Source: JBCDCU01 sp039180865
GTDB lineage: Bacteria > Pseudomonadota > Alphaproteobacteria > Rhizobiales > JACESI01
Assembly: GCA_039180865.1 (NCBI GenBank)
Contig: JBCDCZ010000265.1
Location: forward strand, 1-6,388
Direction: 5' to 3'
Length of the DNA: 6,388 nucleotides
In this document: positions 6,190 through 6,388 of the stretch, one piece after another
Layout: each line of letters opens with the position of its first letter
Position numbering within the stretch: the first letter of the stretch is position 1
Notes under the pieces: model-generated
Databases searched by the model: none
Seen by the model: the letters and a program-made list of their open reading frames with translations, nothing else
What the model was told of the DNA's origin: nothing
Program-made: the position numbers and the translations under genes

Positions 6190-6251
6190 GTTTGACTACT
6201 CCTCGTTGGTTTTCTTCAAATCTTGGGATACGTGCCGAAAGGACCGCTTTC

Positions 6252-6388
6252 TTAAGCCGGTGCCGTCGGCCCGTCCGGAATCTCGGGCCAGTCTTCGTCA
6301 AGCGCAGTTACTATCCATGCGGCAAGGTCATCCACAATGGTGTTAACCATCATCTTTCCGTCATCTGCACTTGACTGGCTTGGCGCGC
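6252..6388 (-). CDS. C-terminal end of an unrecognised gene (partial)
   Basis: The minus-strand frame is open from the right edge of the window to TAA at 6252-6254, giving 44 residues. It includes MMVNTIVDDLAAWIVTALDE (residues 12-31) and ends DWPEIPDGPTAPA. The start is outside the window, unless a short gene begins at the ATG pair near 6353, which has GGAAAG just upstream. I do not recognise the family. The mix of a short amphipathic segment with acidic residues and a Pro-rich end looks like a real protein C-terminus. It lies on the same strand as the importer genes, 62 nt upstream of the binding protein with no clear terminator between, so it may be the preceding gene of the same operon. 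The open frame is short enough to arise by chance. Confidence 0.5.
   Translation of the reverse strand, partial: APSQSSADDGKMMVNTIVDDLAAWIVTALDEDWPEIPDGPTAPA

Noticed and set aside
6190..6251. Guanidine-I (ykkC) riboswitch before the binding-protein gene
   Set aside because: The 62-nt gap is too short for the full aptamer and shows none of the conserved segments I know; one could still exist upstream of the operon, beyond the window.

Overview
The window reads as an ordinary chromosomal stretch of an alphaproteobacterium, most likely of the Hyphomicrobiales (Rhizobiales). The grounds are an S21 protein of the rhizobial type starting MQVLVRDNNVDQALRALKKK from a GTG codon, a small aa3-type cytochrome oxidase subunit IV gene (an alphaproteobacterial protein), and an AarF/ABC1-type protein that I recall as common in that group. 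No mobile element, CRISPR array, tRNA or rRNA was seen.

Left part (1-1429, plus strand): rpsU (ribosomal protein bS21) ends in a strong intrinsic terminator. A 215-nt spacer follows with two inverted repeats. Then comes a 293-aa lipoprotein with about six TPR repeats, similar in size and layout to NlpI.

Middle part (1430-3226, minus strand, convergent with the left part): a 48-aa gene for aa3-type cytochrome c oxidase subunit IV lies at 1598-1744. It is short enough to be missed by routine gene calling. Upstream of it is an ABC1/AarF/UbiB-like kinase-fold protein whose KxGQ motif reads KVAQ.

Right part (3314-6388, minus strand): a three-gene ABC importer operon, transcribed right to left, consists of a periplasmic binding protein, a permease and an ATPase. 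The permease and ATPase genes overlap by 4 nt (ATGA). A GC-rich hairpin followed by four U residues lies between the binding-protein and permease genes and probably lowers expression of the downstream pair. The binding protein resembles, from memory, the NMT1/NitT-TauT-like proteins found beside urea carboxylase genes (annotated as putative urea ABC transporter SBP; many such loci are now linked to guanidine). The window holds no urea carboxylase or allophanate hydrolase gene, so the substrate is open. The last 44 codons of an unrecognised gene on the same strand run off the right edge, 62 nt upstream of the binding protein, and may belong to the same operon.

No clearly new system is visible. 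The points most worth checking are the hidden oxidase subunit gene, the true substrate of the importer, the acidic C-terminal tail on its ATPase, and the structured spacer between rpsU and the TPR gene.
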